Shown piece by piece: positions 20,840 to 30,407 of a stretch of DNA of 64,000 bases (position 1 is its first letter; every line of letters begins with the position of its first letter). The position numbers were made by a program, and so were the translations under genes. Below the pieces are notes generated by a model. The model ran no database searches and was not told the DNA's origin. It worked only from the letters and a program-made list of their open reading frames with translations. The DNA comes from Phytopythium helicoides (taxonomy: Eukaryota; Oomycota; Peronosporomycetes; Pythiales; Pythiaceae): NCBI GenBank assembly GCA_024867545.1, contig JANFNE010000009.1:1152501-1216500 (forward strand), read 5' to 3'.

Positions 20840-21823
20840 TTAGGCGGTAGCCGTCCTTGGGTCGTTTGCTGGGTGCGGAAGCGCGGCTGACACTTCGCGC
20901 ACTGCGTTGATGGCAGCGGCGCTGGTGCAGCACTGCGCAGAGGCTGTCGTAGTAGCTGTTGTCGAGACGTTTTGGTCGCAGCCAACAGCTGGGTCCACCG
21001 GAGAGGACTGGTCGATATGCTTGCTCTTGCGCAATACGACGAGCCCACGAGGGGTGCTAGTCGTTGGATCAAGGCGCTGCATGGCCTCGTGCACGAGTGA
21101 GAGGCGCACCCAGTGCGGCGGGTACTTGAAACGCGCGACGTCCATGAGCAGCACCATGTCGCGCTCAGCGTGGTATCCGCCAATGGGCGAGAAGTGGCCG
21201 TCTCCGGTCTGTCCGAGGCCTTTGCGGCTGTAGTTGAGCACGACGATCTCGTCGCTCGAGGCGCAGCTGCGCTTGACAATGTCGCGGAACTGCTCGAGCG
21301 AAAACGTCGTCGTGGCGCGGGTGTCGTTGGCCTGTGCTCCGTTGCAGCGCGCGAGGCACATGAACTCGTCGAGCGTGACGCCTTGCTCCTTGGCGACGGC
21401 CAGCGGCGTGCAGCAGTCGAAGAGTTCCTCGCTGAACCAGCGCCAGGGCCCCTTCCACAGCCGGCCAGGGTCGATCTGCAGTGCGTTGAGGCACATGGCG
21501 AGCGTGCCGAGCCCGCAGAAGCTCGGCTCGGCCTGCGTGGTGAACTGCTCGGCCAGCGGGAAGTAGATCTGCATGAAGTTGGCGCTGGGTGGCGCTGCGA
21601 GCGCCTCGGCGAATAGTGCGCGGCCCTCGGCGCTCGAGAACGCGACGCACTCCTGCGGCAGCACGCGGCGGTGGAACGAGGTCTTCACGCGGCCATCGGG
21701 AGCCGCGGGCCCACCGTTGGATGCAGGAGAAGCTGCCGGAGACGGCGGCGCCATCGTCGTGGAGCTACTGGCACTTGGGGAAGGCGTAGACTGCTTGGAG
21801 CAGCAGCACGGCGGGCGCTCCAT
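20840..21823 (-). CDS. PCS: Phytochelatin synthase
   Basis: 327 residues, one exon, ATG at 21823. It is a papain-like gamma-glutamylcysteine dipeptidyltranspeptidase that makes (gamma-Glu-Cys)n peptides from glutathione for Cd/Zn detoxification. The catalytic core starts at FHRRVLPQE (residue 50). The triad is visible: Cys103 in EPSFCGLGTL, His210 in GQTGDGHFSPIGGYH and Asp228 in MDVARFKYPPHW. The spacings (107 and 18) match those of plant PCS. WKGPWRWFSEELFDCC and FMCLARCNGA are also diagnostic. The usual Cys-rich C-terminal sensing half of plant enzymes is reduced to about 75 Ser/Thr/Ala-rich residues with one CC pair. The N-terminus has a Cys cluster (CCC, residues 6-8). Confidence 0.95.
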   Translation of the reverse strand: MERPPCCCSKQSTPSPSASSSTTMAPPSPAASPASNGGPAAPDGRVKTSFHRRVLPQECVAFSSAEGRALFAEALAAPPSANFMQIYFPLAEQFTTQAEPSFCGLGTLAMCLNALQIDPGRLWKGPWRWFSEELFDCCTPLAVAKEQGVTLDEFMCLARCNGAQANDTRATTTFSLEQFRDIVKRSCASSDEIVVLNYSRKGLGQTGDGHFSPIGGYHAERDMVLLMDVARFKYPPHWVRLSLVHEAMQRLDPTTSTPRGLVVLRKSKHIDQSSPVDPAVGCDQNVSTTATTTASAQCCTSAAAINAVREVSAALPHPANDPRTATA

Positions 21824-22105
21824 GAGGACGACGACGATGGCGACGGAGAGATGTGGTGGCGACCTAAGAAATGTGGGCAGCTACACACAATGCGACAATT
21901 GTTGGCGGGGGAGCAGAAAACCTGTTTGAATTTGGAGACCTGCGATAACGAGATGCTGGTTTGAAAAATTTGCTACATAGAAATTGATATAGAGCCTTGA
22001 TTAAGCCATTACCCGTATAAACCTATGACTTTGATAAAATCAAGCGCGTAGCCTCACACTGCGGTCAACTTCAACGTTGACATGGCTATCAATCGCTAGG
22101 CCCTC

Positions 22106-22115
22106 GCTCATTTGG
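22106..22115 (+). promoter_or_regulatory. Initiator-like element of copy F
   Basis: GCTCATTTGG resembles the oomycete initiator and lies 17 bases before the ATG at 22133. The flanking WTTT element is not evident. Confidence 0.4.
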
Positions 22116-22132
22116 AAAGCAGCAGCAAAAGC

Positions 22133-23382
22133 ATGGAGAGAGAGAGAGAGTCGATTCGAGCTACCAGCCACGAGCAAGGCGCGCTTCCGACCTTGCTGCG
22201 AGCGATAGAGGAGGAGTCGGCAAGCAAGGACGCGCAGATCCGAGCGCTTCAGACCGAGAACAAGGCGCTCCGCGTCAAGGTGGACGCGTACGCAGTGATA
22301 GCGCTCGAACGTGAGAAAAGGGAGTTGGTGAGCAGAGTTAGTGTGAATGGACCGCGAGTGGAAGGCCGAAACACGCAAAGTGAGGCCAGACAGCGTTGTG
22401 ACCTCGAGGCAGAGCTGTGGGTTCTGCGGACGCGTGTCGACGCGCTGGAACGAAGCTCCGAACACGAGCACAGACTCCGAGTAAAAGATGCAAAAGAATT
22501 TCAACAGCTTCTCAAGCGGCCGCCAGACACCGATTCCAGCACTTACATGAAGCTGGCAGCGCGACACAAGAAGCATCCAGCAGCAAGTGAGCCCAGACCG
22601 AACGGGGTCGACAACAAAAGCAAACGTAAAGCGATAACCGCTCTGAAGAGCAGAAAGAAGAGGCTATCACAGACTCGGACGAGATGACCATGACGTGGGA
22701 AGAAATGAAATCGGAAGAAGTGCAAGCATTCGGCTTGAACGGCCCATCAACTCGTAGGCATCGCTACACCAGTGCGCAGCACGACAAGCCTCGACGGGTG
22801 GATAGCCACGAGATGAAGTCTGAACCCCAACCGAACGCTAGGCGCCTAGTCTCCAGCGAAACCAACTCGCTTGCGGATGCGATCACTCATAGGAAGCCGT
22901 GGGATTTTGATGTACAAGCACAGGCCGCGGTTCTCGCACTCGTTCCAGTTCAAGGCCCTCGGCGATGCTGGGTAAAGCAAGTCTGCAGATTCCAATATCA
23001 ATACCGCCGAGCGTTGTGCGAGCGTGGCCATTGGCTTGCGATCGACCAAGAGTCGATTGGCATAACGAGGAAGTTTGCTCTTCGCAAGATTCGACCCGAG
23101 CGTGCACGCAAGGCATGGCGAGAGCTCTACTGCGAAGGGGGGAAAACTCTTTCAGAGGGTTTGCTGAGCAGCGACGTCTGGAGCGAACCTTTCGTTTGGT
23201 CGCCGACTAGCAAGGCAAACTTTCTCCCAGAGTCATGCTTGACAGCTGAGGACATTCGTGTTCTTGATTACGACGAGCCGGATCGGTGCTTCTTCGTCCA
23301 CGCCATTGACTATCATCCATTCTACAAGAGCCAGCTCAGCAGCATCTATCCAAAGCGCCACGCCTTGCCCAGCTTCAACTGA
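22133..23382 (+). pseudogene. Family copy F, frameshifted (coiled-coil part and C-terminal domain in different frames)
   Basis: The first frame (22133-22687, 184 residues) has the family N-terminus, LLRAIEEESASKDAQIRALQ, and coiled coil, then basic patches (SKRKAI, KSRKKR). The second frame overlaps it by four bases (ATGA at 22684) and reads upstream as EEAITDSDEM before TMTWEE. It continues to 23382 with the family domain: YRRALCERGHWLAI, DVWSEPFVW, LDYDEPDRCFFV, HPFYKS and HALP. A one-base change in the A/G-rich run near 22650-22670 would join them. The domain also has a shortened PWxxxYxKxPxF segment, and Cys replaces the conserved Trp of the WE motif. No usable intron spans the shift. Alternatives are an assembly error or an expressed truncated protein. 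Confidence 0.65.
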
Positions 23383-23836
23383 TCTTTGTTTTGCGTGAAA
23401 TCATGAGATGTGAGGCTGAGGTATGTGCGCCAGGTTGTTGAAATGGATACACTGTGAATGCATGCAATTTGTCATTGTTGATCTCGTTGACGTTGCTGAA
23501 ATTGATCCATGTTTCCTGCAAACCAACAATGGTGCAAAGCGGAATGACATGAGAAATTTCAAGGCTTTCGAAACGATATCGTGCAGTTGAGTTCGTTGGC
23601 ATACAATGGCTCGTGTTTTGCTCATTAAAGCTTTGCTACTGTCTCCCTGCATAGTCGTCAACGTCACACTGAGTCAGCACTTAGCCTTTGCGAAGTTGCG
23701 CAACTTCAAAAATGAAGGAATCACGTACGGTACCGAATAAATGAGAAGGGTTGGCCTGTTTCCCGCAGTGTTGCTGCGGGAACGATTTCGAAGCCGAAGA
23801 GAACCACTCGTTCTTTTGCCTCCCAAGCATCGACCC
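23383..23836. other. Intergenic region between copies F and G
   Basis: No coding signal seen in this 450-base stretch. It is AT-richer than average. Short ORFs on the minus strand (23375-23667) have no recognisable content. Confidence 0.4.
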
Positions 23837-23845
23837 TCACTTCTC
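23837..23845 (+). promoter_or_regulatory. Initiator element of copy G
   Basis: TCACTTCTC matches the YCAYTYY initiator pattern and is followed by a pyrimidine-rich stretch. The ATG lies about 53 bases further on. Motif-based inference. Confidence 0.45.
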
Positions 23846-23898
23846 GTCTTCCAACCTACAACAGACTAGCACCTTCTCGCATTTCAGCAACTACTATC

Positions 23899-25458
23899 AT
23901 GTCTTCTTCGCCCACTCCAAGTGCCGCGCCGTCAGCACCAAGTGCCGCGCTATCAACGCCTAGTACCGCTCTGTCGACGCCAAATACCGAGTCCTCAATG
24001 CGAGTATCGCTGGGGGAGGAACTCCGCGAAGCCCGTCGTGCACTACGAACGCACGCAGACTTCACTTTACGAAGGGCAGAAATGAAGGTCAAGGCACAAG
24101 AGAATGAGATCCGCCGACTCCGAGCCGAGCTAGCTCCGAAGCGAGTGGCAGACGAGCGATTGCTCTGTGAAAACCGTCAGCTCAAGAACAAGGTTGCTGG
24201 CGTTACAATGGTGCTGGAAGAGTTTGATGGGGGACAGCAATCTGTCGCAGGGCAAGCAGCGGCGACAAGTGCTCCCTCAAACACTGATGCCGATCCGTTC
24301 ATGGAATTTGTCACTGGAATCAAGAGTAAAATGGCGACACAAGAGAGTCAAATATGTGCGCTTCAAGGTGTTATCAAGGCTGTGCAAGAAAAGATCGCCT
24401 GTGGCTCTGACAGTCCAAGCGAAGAAGTGATGCTATTGAATTCAAGATTGGATGAACTCGGGCGACAAGAAGAACGTCTTCGCCGCTTGATCGCGAGTGA
24501 AATCGAGCGAAGAGAGCAAGCAGAGAACAATGTCAAAGACCAAGCAGCTGAGTTGAGACAGGTTAAAGATTCGCTAGTAAACGCATTGAGGGAACAAGAA
24601 CTTAACTCAAGTCGGCACCGCAGCCAAAAGCGACCGCATCCAGGAATCGGCACAAGAAGTGACGATCCCAACTATTCTGAACTTTTCTCCGACATCCAGA
24701 GGCGATGTGTGTGGTCGAGTTCAAGCACAAGCGAGGAAGACGAAGATGCGTTGGTTCGGATAAAGCAAGAAGTCGCAAATAATGGACGCACCTCGAAGCG
24801 ATCTTATCGAGCTCGCGGGAGATTGGTACATCAAAATACCGAAAGCGACACGGAATTGGATAAAGTCGAAGAAGAAACGAAGAAGCTGCTTATTCAGATA
24901 GAAGCATCAGCACCTTGGGAAAGCATGTTCGACAAATGCCCAGGGTTCTCTCACACATTCGAATACAGAAGGCTCGATGCTACATCCAAGCGACTTGTCG
25001 ACAAATTCTGGGCCTACAATTTCGATCACCGTCGAGCGCTTTGGGAGCGAAAGCACTGGGTGGAGGTGAAAATGTCTTGGTCGGAGGTGCAGCGGTATCG
25101 AAATCGACGAATGAGAAGAAGCTCCAACGCTAGACTTGCGTGGGATGCGTTGGTGAAAGAGCTGAGAGAACTCCTCGACAAGGAACAGACTTCGGACCAC
25201 TCTCATCTCACAATCGACGTGCTGAAAGAACCGTTCATGTGGGAATACGTGAGAACTCTATGCAAGGTACCGGAGTGGTGCAAGACTATGGAGGACCTCA
25301 AAAAGTTGGACCAGGAGGAGCCATCTCGTATCTTCCACATCCGCGACATCAAAAAGCATGACTTCTACAACAGTCTGCTATCAAGGTATCACCCAGCACG
25401 TGACGATCTTCCAGTGTCTGCCACTGGCAGAAAGAGTCGACATGATTGTGATAGATAG
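23899..25458 (+). CDS. Unrecognised coiled-coil protein, family copy G
   Basis: 519 residues, intronless, the longest intact copy. A Ser/Pro/Thr/Ala repeat leader (SAAPSAPSAALSTPSTALST) precedes a first coiled coil (about 40-105). A second coiled coil lies at about 135-235 (SRLDELGRQEERLRRLIASE). The middle has basic patches (SQKRPHPG, TSKRSYRARGR), an acidic STSEEDEDA and a sumoylation-like IKQE. The family domain reads SAPWESMFDKCPGFSHTFEY, HRRALWERKHWVEV, LKEPFMWEY, LDQEEPSRIFHIRDIKKH and FYNS. The motif order is as in the other copies but the sequence is the most diverged. It ends in a basic tail (GRKSRHDCDR). Function unknown. Confidence 0.8.
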   Translation: MSSSPTPSAAPSAPSAALSTPSTALSTPNTESSMRVSLGEELREARRALRTHADFTLRRAEMKVKAQENEIRRLRAELAPKRVADERLLCENRQLKNKVAGVTMVLEEFDGGQQSVAGQAAATSAPSNTDADPFMEFVTGIKSKMATQESQICALQGVIKAVQEKIACGSDSPSEEVMLLNSRLDELGRQEERLRRLIASEIERREQAENNVKDQAAELRQVKDSLVNALREQELNSSRHRSQKRPHPGIGTRSDDPNYSELFSDIQRRCVWSSSSTSEEDEDALVRIKQEVANNGRTSKRSYRARGRLVHQNTESDTELDKVEEETKKLLIQIEASAPWESMFDKCPGFSHTFEYRRLDATSKRLVDKFWAYNFDHRRALWERKHWVEVKMSWSEVQRYRNRRMRRSSNARLAWDALVKELRELLDKEQTSDHSHLTIDVLKEPFMWEYVRTLCKVPEWCKTMEDLKKLDQEEPSRIFHIRDIKKHDFYNSLLSRYHPARDDLPVSATGRKSRHDCDR

Positions 25459-25620
25459 TTCTACATGCGGGTGCATCAGACTTCTTTTGAAAAAAAAGTT
25501 AGAAGGTGGCAAGATGCATTGGTTCGTTTCGTGCCTGTTGATTCTTAGCAGTTGTTGTCCTTTGCTACAATCGACAAGGCAACGTGCTCTGGCACGACAA
25601 AGTCGGACAGCACCAACCGT

Positions 25621-27237
25621 CTAAGCGTAATACTGCAGCGTCGCCTTCTTCTTGGCGGCCACGACCGAGATACCCTCCATAAAGTCCTCGTGCTTGATCA
25701 CCGTCGACTCGCGGCGCAGTGCCAGCATGCCCGCCTCAACACACACCTGCCACGAAACAGCCATTAGTACAAAGTACATCCCGCCGCCGTGAAATTCCAG
25801 TAACATACAGCCTTCAGCTGCGCGCCGTTAAAGTCATCTGTGGAGCGCGCCAGCTCGTCGAAGTTGGTGTCTGGTTGGTACTAAATGTTAGAAGTTTCCA
25901 CCATTCATCTGATGGTGCCCAAACCCACCTTCTGTGTCAACATTCATCTTGCGCGAGTGGATCTGCAGGATACGAGCTCGGGCCTCTTCCGTCGGGTGAG
26001 GTAGCTCAATCTAGCATTCATACAATGTCAACACGTCACATAATCCATCGCATCGAGTAAGAGGCAGAGACTCACCTTTCTGTCCAATCGACCTGATCGC
26101 AGAAGCGCAGGGTCCAGCACATCAGGCCGGTTTGTAGCCGCGATGACCTTAATCTTCGTGTTGCTCGTAAAGCCATCTAGCTGGTTCAGCAGCTCCAGCA
26201 TCGTACGCTGCACTTCGCGGTCGCCAGACTGCTCGCCACCGAATCGCTTCGTTCCGATGGCATCCAGCTGGTAGAAATACGAACAGTCAGAAATCACGAG
26301 TAAATGGTGGGGATGACAATAAAAAAAAACGAACCTCATCAATGAAGATAATGGCGCCTCCGCGCTCCTGGTCTTTGCACTTCTCCTTCGCCAGCTCGAA
26401 TGCGTCGCGCACAAGCTTTCAACAACGCGCAAGTTAGGAAAATTCAGCTGCGCGATGGCGCAGCACTGTAATACTAACCTTGGCACCGTCACCGATGAAC
26501 ATCTGCACGAGCTGCGGAGCTGCGAGCTTAAGGAAGATGGCGTCCGTCTGCTTGGCACAGGCGCGCGCGAGCAGCGTCTTGCCCGTGCCGGGCGGTCCAT
26601 GGAGCAGCACGCCCTTGGGCGGCATGATACCAATCGCATCGAACTTCTCCTTGTGGGTCATGGGAAGCACGACGGCTTCAACTAGCTCCTGGATCTGCTT
26701 GTCGAGCCCGCCAATGTCGCTGTACTCCTCAGTGGGCTTCTCGTCGACTTCCATAGCCTTGACGCGCGAGTCGTACTCCGCTGGGAGCTTCTCCAGAATG
26801 AGGTAGCTGTCCTTGTTGGTGCCGATGAGGTCGTTGGGCACGAGTGAGTTGGAGTCGACGAGTCCGGGGATGGGCAGGAAGATGGTCTGGCGCGTCGAGG
26901 TCTTGATGACGGCGCTCTTGCCGCGGCGCTGCGCGTCCACGTCGGTGGCGGCGCCGTCCTGCTCGTCCTCGTCGTCCTCCAGCTCGAGGATCTCGACCAC
27001 GTTGCCCACGAGGTAGGGCAGCTGCTTGTTGAGCTTGACCTTTTCGTTGTTCTCCTTGATGCGCTCGCGCTGCGAGTTGGACTCGTGGTTGATGCGCTGG
27101 ATGTCGCTGCGCATGATGCGGATGTCATTGTCCAGCAGCCGGATGCGCTGCCGCAGCTCCTCGTTGGACATGAGCAGGATCTCCGGGTCCAGCCCGTCCT
27201 CCGCGCCCCAGATCTCCGCCGACTCGAGCCCGCTCAT
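25621..27237 (-). CDS. RPT5: 26S proteasome regulatory ATPase subunit 6A (RPT5)
   Basis: Six exons: 27237-26479, 26415-26335, 26267-26076, 26010-25929, 25870-25809 and 25746-25621. This AAA+ ATPase is one of six in the base of the 19S particle that unfolds ubiquitylated proteins. The sequence shows an N-terminal coiled coil ([20 protein letters not shown]), the OB region, Walker A GPPGTGKT, Walker B IIFIDE, and the second region of homology ([21 protein letters not shown]). The C-terminus [10 protein letters not shown] has the HbYX-type tail that docks in the 20S alpha ring and is diagnostic for RPT5. All introns are 55-80 bases and GT-AG. Length fits the family (about 430 residues). Confidence 0.96.
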
Positions 27238-27441
27238 CGTCGCCTTGCCGTCGCTGCGGTCCTTTCTCCGAGTTGTTGCTTTTGCCTTCCTTCCCCCCTT
27301 CGGCCAGGATCTGGCGGGGTTTCCGCCAATCGTAGCGCGACCCGTAGATTTTTACTAACTCCCATTGGCGGAAAATAGTCGCTGCGATCTTTCGCGGCGG
27401 AGTGAATGCGGCCAAACGGTAACCTCGATTTAGTGACCTAC

Positions 27442-29408
27442 TTACTCGAACCTTCCCTGCCACTTGGTTACGCACGTCAACTCGTCGGCACTCTGCTGTG
27501 CTGGCACGGTTCCGTCCGCTTGCACTTCAACGTCCACGACCTTGTCGGACTCGACGGCAGCTGACTTGCGGGGTTTCTCGGTAGGGCTCACGGCACACGA
27601 CACGATGGCAATCTCCTTGGAGATCGGGTCCTGCGATATCCGCACCTCGGCGTCTGAAGACAGTCCGAACGACCAGTTAGTTCAGCGCGGTGATCGGCAA
27701 CTTGGCTACAACCGTACCTGGGTTGAACGGCCGCAAGTAACGCAGTAGCTTGGACTTGAGCAACTGGATAGGACCTGTCTCCACGTCGCGAGCGCCGTAT
27801 TTGGCGAAAATTTTGCTTGACGTCACTTGCCCATCGATTTTGGCCGAGCGGACTTCGTAGTGCACCGAGTCCAAGCGCGACATAAAATCGGCGATTCCAG
27901 GCTGTTCCAACTCACAGTAGTTAGCTTTTGCTGAAGGAACTAAACGGTTGATCAAACCATTTACCCACCTCAACCGACAACTGGCGCCAGTACTTCCCGC
28001 GGTAATTCCTGTCCAGGTTCTTGAGCTTCAACGCGATGATATCCACTATGTGCTCTTGCTCAAACGGCAAGAACGGTATCACCTGGACATCTGGATGTCA
28101 GTTTCGGTATGCGGTGAAAGAGTGTGCTGCAGTAAGCTGCGTACCTGATCAATCATTTTGCCAAAATTCAGCCGCTTCCACTGTGCGTCTAGTGCGGCCT
28201 TGACGACTTTCTCTAGCTCTGCCATCGGCACATCAGCGCGAGACTCATACTGGATCATCACGTGCTCCATATCGGTCACTCCGATATCGGAAACCAGCAC
28301 AAAGATCACCTTTATTCAAGCAATGTCGTCAGTAGAGCGTTACCAGCAAGACAGTAGCGCCACCACTCACATTGCTCGTGTCGATCTGCTTGCTGACACC
28401 ATTCTTGTAGTACGTGAATTGCGAGGATGAGCTCACAGCCTCCATCAATACTGAATGTTCGAGGGTTCACACGATAAGCTGCAGTCCAGGACAACACCAG
28501 CCAATGATTGCAGGATTACGCACCGTCAAGAGTATGTGGAATGACTTTCTGGACTTCGTCGATGACAACGACAGCTTGCCCAGCACAGCGGTGCAAATGG
28601 TCTGCAAGACTAGACATTGCAGCCCCAACTTTAGTTTGCGTCAAGACAGGCAGTCCGACACACCGATAACCTACCGAGTTTTGATCTGCGTGTGGTACTC
28701 CGTGATCGGGTTAGTGAAGTTGTCGCTAAAGTCTTCGCCGCTGAATCACCAGTGGTTAGCATAGCAGCGACCAAAGCCCCATACGAACAGAAGAACGAGC
28801 TAACCGAAAGATTAACAGGCCCGTGGGGACCCACTTCTCGCTGTTGGCAAGTTTCCGCTTCCGTTTGAAGAGGCTCTCTGCCAGCAGGTTGGACAACTCC
28901 GTCTTTCCGGTTCCAGTCGGTCCTGTAATCGCAAGAACCATCGGTTCTCGATCTTTCACTGACAACCGGCTGCAGCAATGGCATACTCCGTGAGTGACTT
29001 GATATCAACTCAAGATCAACCCACAGCGCACTTACGAGAACTCCCATGCCTCGATGGCGCCGACGACAGCGTCGATGGCTCGCTCCTGGCCCTTGAGGTT
29101 CTCATTCAAGTGGTCGCGCACCGACTGCGACGGCTTCTCCACATACATGCACTGGTCTGCAGCAGCAGCAGCAGTGCCGTCAGCGTCTACAGCTCTATCG
29201 TGTTAACACCGCCCACGCACAACACAGCGCACGCACAGCCAATGCCCGAGTGGAACGCGACGCTCTCCCAGTACTCCGACCAGTTCCACGCGACGGCCGC
29301 ACAGCTACGCGCGAAAAGCGCCAGCGCAGTCGCTAGCAGCAGCAGCGGCCGACACAGCGCAGCCCTCGGCGCCCCGCAGCGCCGCCCGCGGCTCGGTAAC
29401 GGCGCCAT
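27442..29408 (-). CDS. Secretory-pathway Clp/torsin-like AAA+ ATPase
   Basis: About nine exons with introns of about 55-80 bases. The ATG at 29408 begins a basic segment and hydrophobic core (RPLLLLATALALFARSCAAVA) that looks like a signal peptide. The next exon has DHLNENLKGQERAIDAVVGA, the lead-in typical of Clp and torsin ATPases. Walker A is ITGPTGTGKTELS, Walker B is VVVIDEVQKV, and sensor 1 is VIFVLVSDIG. The C-terminal small domain has FLPFEQEHIVDIIALKLKNL and a YGARDVETGPI motif like the ClpB D2 small domain. Torsins are ER-lumenal AAA+ proteins that need a membrane cofactor; that location is inferred from the leader. One splice acceptor (in front of LADHLHRC) was chosen to keep frame. 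Confidence 0.75.
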
Positions 29409-29520
29409 TTCGACCAGCTTCTCCCAGTCCAAAACTCTCCATTCGCGTCAAGTGCACCACACCACGCGAGCACTTCCCGCGACCTACGGGGAACCGTGTA
29501 TTGGTTGAAGTGGTGTTCAA

Positions 29521-30241
29521 CTAGCCGAAAATGGCGCGCAGGATGGCGCTGGCGTCCTCGCGGCGCTGTGATGAGTCGGCGTAGCTCTCAACGAACGAGC
29601 GCACGAGCTCGTCGTTGCTCTGGTCCTGGAGCACGCGCATGGCGGCCTCGCAGTCTGCGGTTTTAATTCAGTTAGACGGATACTCGTGCTGGTACGAGGT
29701 CGAGATGGCAGCCGTACCGCTGATGAGATGTGTGCCCTTGCTGCCGCTGGAGGCGTCTGGCGTCCAAATGCAAGGCTCTCGGATCGCTAAGACGTCAGCT
29801 ATAGAGGGAGCTGCTCGTCAATAGCAACCCTCTGGCAGACTATCACCACTGACAACGAGCACGCACCGCCCATGTCTCTGAACAGCTCCATGCACGCCAC
29901 GACATCGCTCTCTGACAGCATGCGGCACCTACAGTAGTTACTAGTTAGAGTGCCGCCTATCGCGATCACAGCATGCAAATCCACCCATCGCACATGAACG
30001 AGCGCTTGCCGTTCCCCGAGTAGACGCGCAGCGTCCGCCGAGAGGCGAGCACCTTGAGCGGCTGGTCGAACTTGCGCTGGTACATGCGCGCCTGCCGCGG
30101 GTACACGAGCTGCGCCCACTGCTCCGCCGCGCTGACCGTCAGCTCCCCGTGGCGCTTGGAGCGTCGCAGCCTGCGGCCTGCCGGGTCCTCTAGCACGAGC
30201 TGCACAGCGAAGCGTCTGCCGTTGGCCTTGGCTGCCGTCAT
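29521..30241 (-). CDS. Small conserved-looking protein of unknown function
   Basis: Four exons (30241-29985, 29928-29867, 29798-29718, 29654-29521) give 177 residues in a continuous frame with GT-AG introns of 55-70 bases. That the joins keep frame supports a real gene. The N-terminal half is basic and strand-like (RFAVQLVLEDPAGRRLRRSK, LKVLASRRTLRVYSGNGKR) and the C-terminal half is helical and acidic (CEAAMRVLQDQSNDELVRSF, ending AILRAIFG). There is no signal peptide or membrane segment. I do not recognise the family. Confidence 0.65.
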
Positions 30242-30407
30242 GGTGGCGCAGCTTCTTTCCCTTGCGACTTCAATCTGCCTACGAGTTTCAGAGCAGGTCC
30301 GATACTTCACTCAAGATCAACTTTGGATTTCCTCCATTTTCATACGGTTTTCGTCACTACTTTTGCGATGAACGGACGCCACATTGACGCGATGAACATG
30401 CCGACGC

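Noticed and set aside
22626..22653. Short GT...AG segment as an intron that would repair copy F
   Set aside because: It would be only 28 bases, too short for splicing here.
22640..22690. Programmed -1 ribosomal frameshift in copy F
   Set aside because: No classical X XXY YYZ heptamer or evident downstream pseudoknot was found; a simple indel is more likely.
3187..25458. Interpretation of the A-G family as secreted effectors (RxLR/Crinkler type)
   Set aside because: None has a signal peptide, an RxLR or an LxLFLAK-like motif; the layout looks intracellular and nuclear.
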